Assembly (NCBI GenBank): GCA_017649925.1
Contig: JAGCFX010000003.1
Span: 1-49,845 of the forward strand
Length of the DNA stretch: 49,845 nt
From: Paludibacteraceae bacterium
GTDB lineage: Bacteria; Bacteroidota; Bacteroidia; Bacteroidales; Paludibacteraceae
Direction of reading: 5' to 3'
The translations under genes were made by a program, and so were the position numbers. Positions 49,708 to 49,845 of this stretch are shown in pieces. The stretch's first letter is position 1; the number at the start of each line of letters is the position of its first letter. Below the pieces are notes generated by a model that saw only the letters and a list, made by a program, of their open reading frames with translations, had not been told where the DNA came from and did not search any database.

Positions 49708-49782
49708 TGGGCGTTTACGGATTCGAACCGCAGACCCTCTGCTTGTAGGGCAGATGCTCTAAACCAGCTGAGCTAAACGCCC
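49708..49782 (-). tRNA. tRNA-Val (anticodon TAC) with C33
   Basis: A 75-nt cloverleaf on the minus strand. The acceptor GGGCGTT pairs with AACGCCC, discriminator A. The D-arm is GCTCAGCTGGTTTAGAGC. The anticodon arm is TCTGC-CCTACAA-GCAGA, giving anticodon TAC. The T-arm TGCGG-TTCGAAT-CCGTA has one imperfect pair. Position 33 is C instead of the nearly universal U. Everything else, including a perfect promoter and terminator, argues for a functional gene. Confidence 0.9.
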
Positions 49783-49801
49783 TTTCTCTCGAAAGCGGGT
49801 G

Positions 49802-49833
49802 CAAAAGTACTACAAATTTTTGACATACGCAAA
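49802..49833 (-). promoter_or_regulatory. Promoter of tRNA-Val
   Basis: Minus strand TTTG (49833-49830), 20 bp, TACTTTTG (49809-49802), with extended CGTATGTC. It lies 20 bp before the tRNA. Confidence 0.85.
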
Positions 49834-49845
49834 TTTTTTTGCATT

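Overview
This window looks like a chromosomal segment of a member of Bacteroidota, order Bacteroidales, probably an uncultured gut-type lineage. Thirteen promoters have the Bacteroidota form TTTG-N20-TAnnTTTG, and Shine-Dalgarno-like sequences are mostly absent. Gene content also fits: the end of a Bat aerotolerance operon, a TonB-dependent receptor with an N-terminal carboxypeptidase-like domain, a type IX secretion (T9SS) C-terminal domain, BspA-like leucine-rich repeats, DUF4293, DUF819 and a class I fumarase. I cannot name genus or species from sequence alone.

Layout. 1-2810 (+): end of batC, then batD and batE. 2749-8748 (-): rimP, nusA, infB and a Ser/Thr-rich lipoprotein from one promoter. 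8788-11150 (-): two small paralogous lipoproteins translationally coupled to a secreted endonuclease/exonuclease/phosphatase protein. 11188-12967 (+): an esterase and an unknown lipoprotein, then a 524-bp gap holding an orphan secretion tag, an 11-bp repeat array, a hairpin and a terminator. 13432-17191 (+): a PlsC-like acyltransferase, a DUF819 membrane protein and an Omp85-like barrel. 17238-17435: tRNA-Gln. 17449-18201 (-): a retropepsin-like protease. 18217-25669 (+): mfd, kdsB, deoD, an outer-membrane protein and yidC. 25551-27220: a degenerate SGNH-like gene and a 31-aa membrane peptide, divergent from a membrane LytTR regulator with a candidate operator. 27212-35263 (-): a tight eight-gene run of fumarase, degenerate M23 protein, dxr, rseP, acyltransferase, DUF4293, mscS and rlmN. 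35365-39896: a second 11-bp repeat array and three secreted proteins. 39970-43079 (-): TonB receptor and engB. 43232-43473 (-): tRNA-Ala. 43548-49657 (-): two GH13 lipoproteins, CstA and an unknown membrane-anchored protein. 49677-49833 (-): tRNA-Val with an unusual C33.

Most of the window is housekeeping: translation and transcription, repair, LPS and isoprenoid synthesis, and membrane insertion. The accessory part is a secretome: T9SS-type proteins, alpha-glucan hydrolases and a secreted nuclease. No transposase, integrase, CRISPR array, toxin-antitoxin pair or recognisable defence system was seen. The best candidates for something undescribed are the 11-bp repeat arrays, the extended promoter consensus, the short C-terminal secretion tag (including an orphan copy), the C33 tRNA, and the LytTR regulator with its divergent micropeptide.
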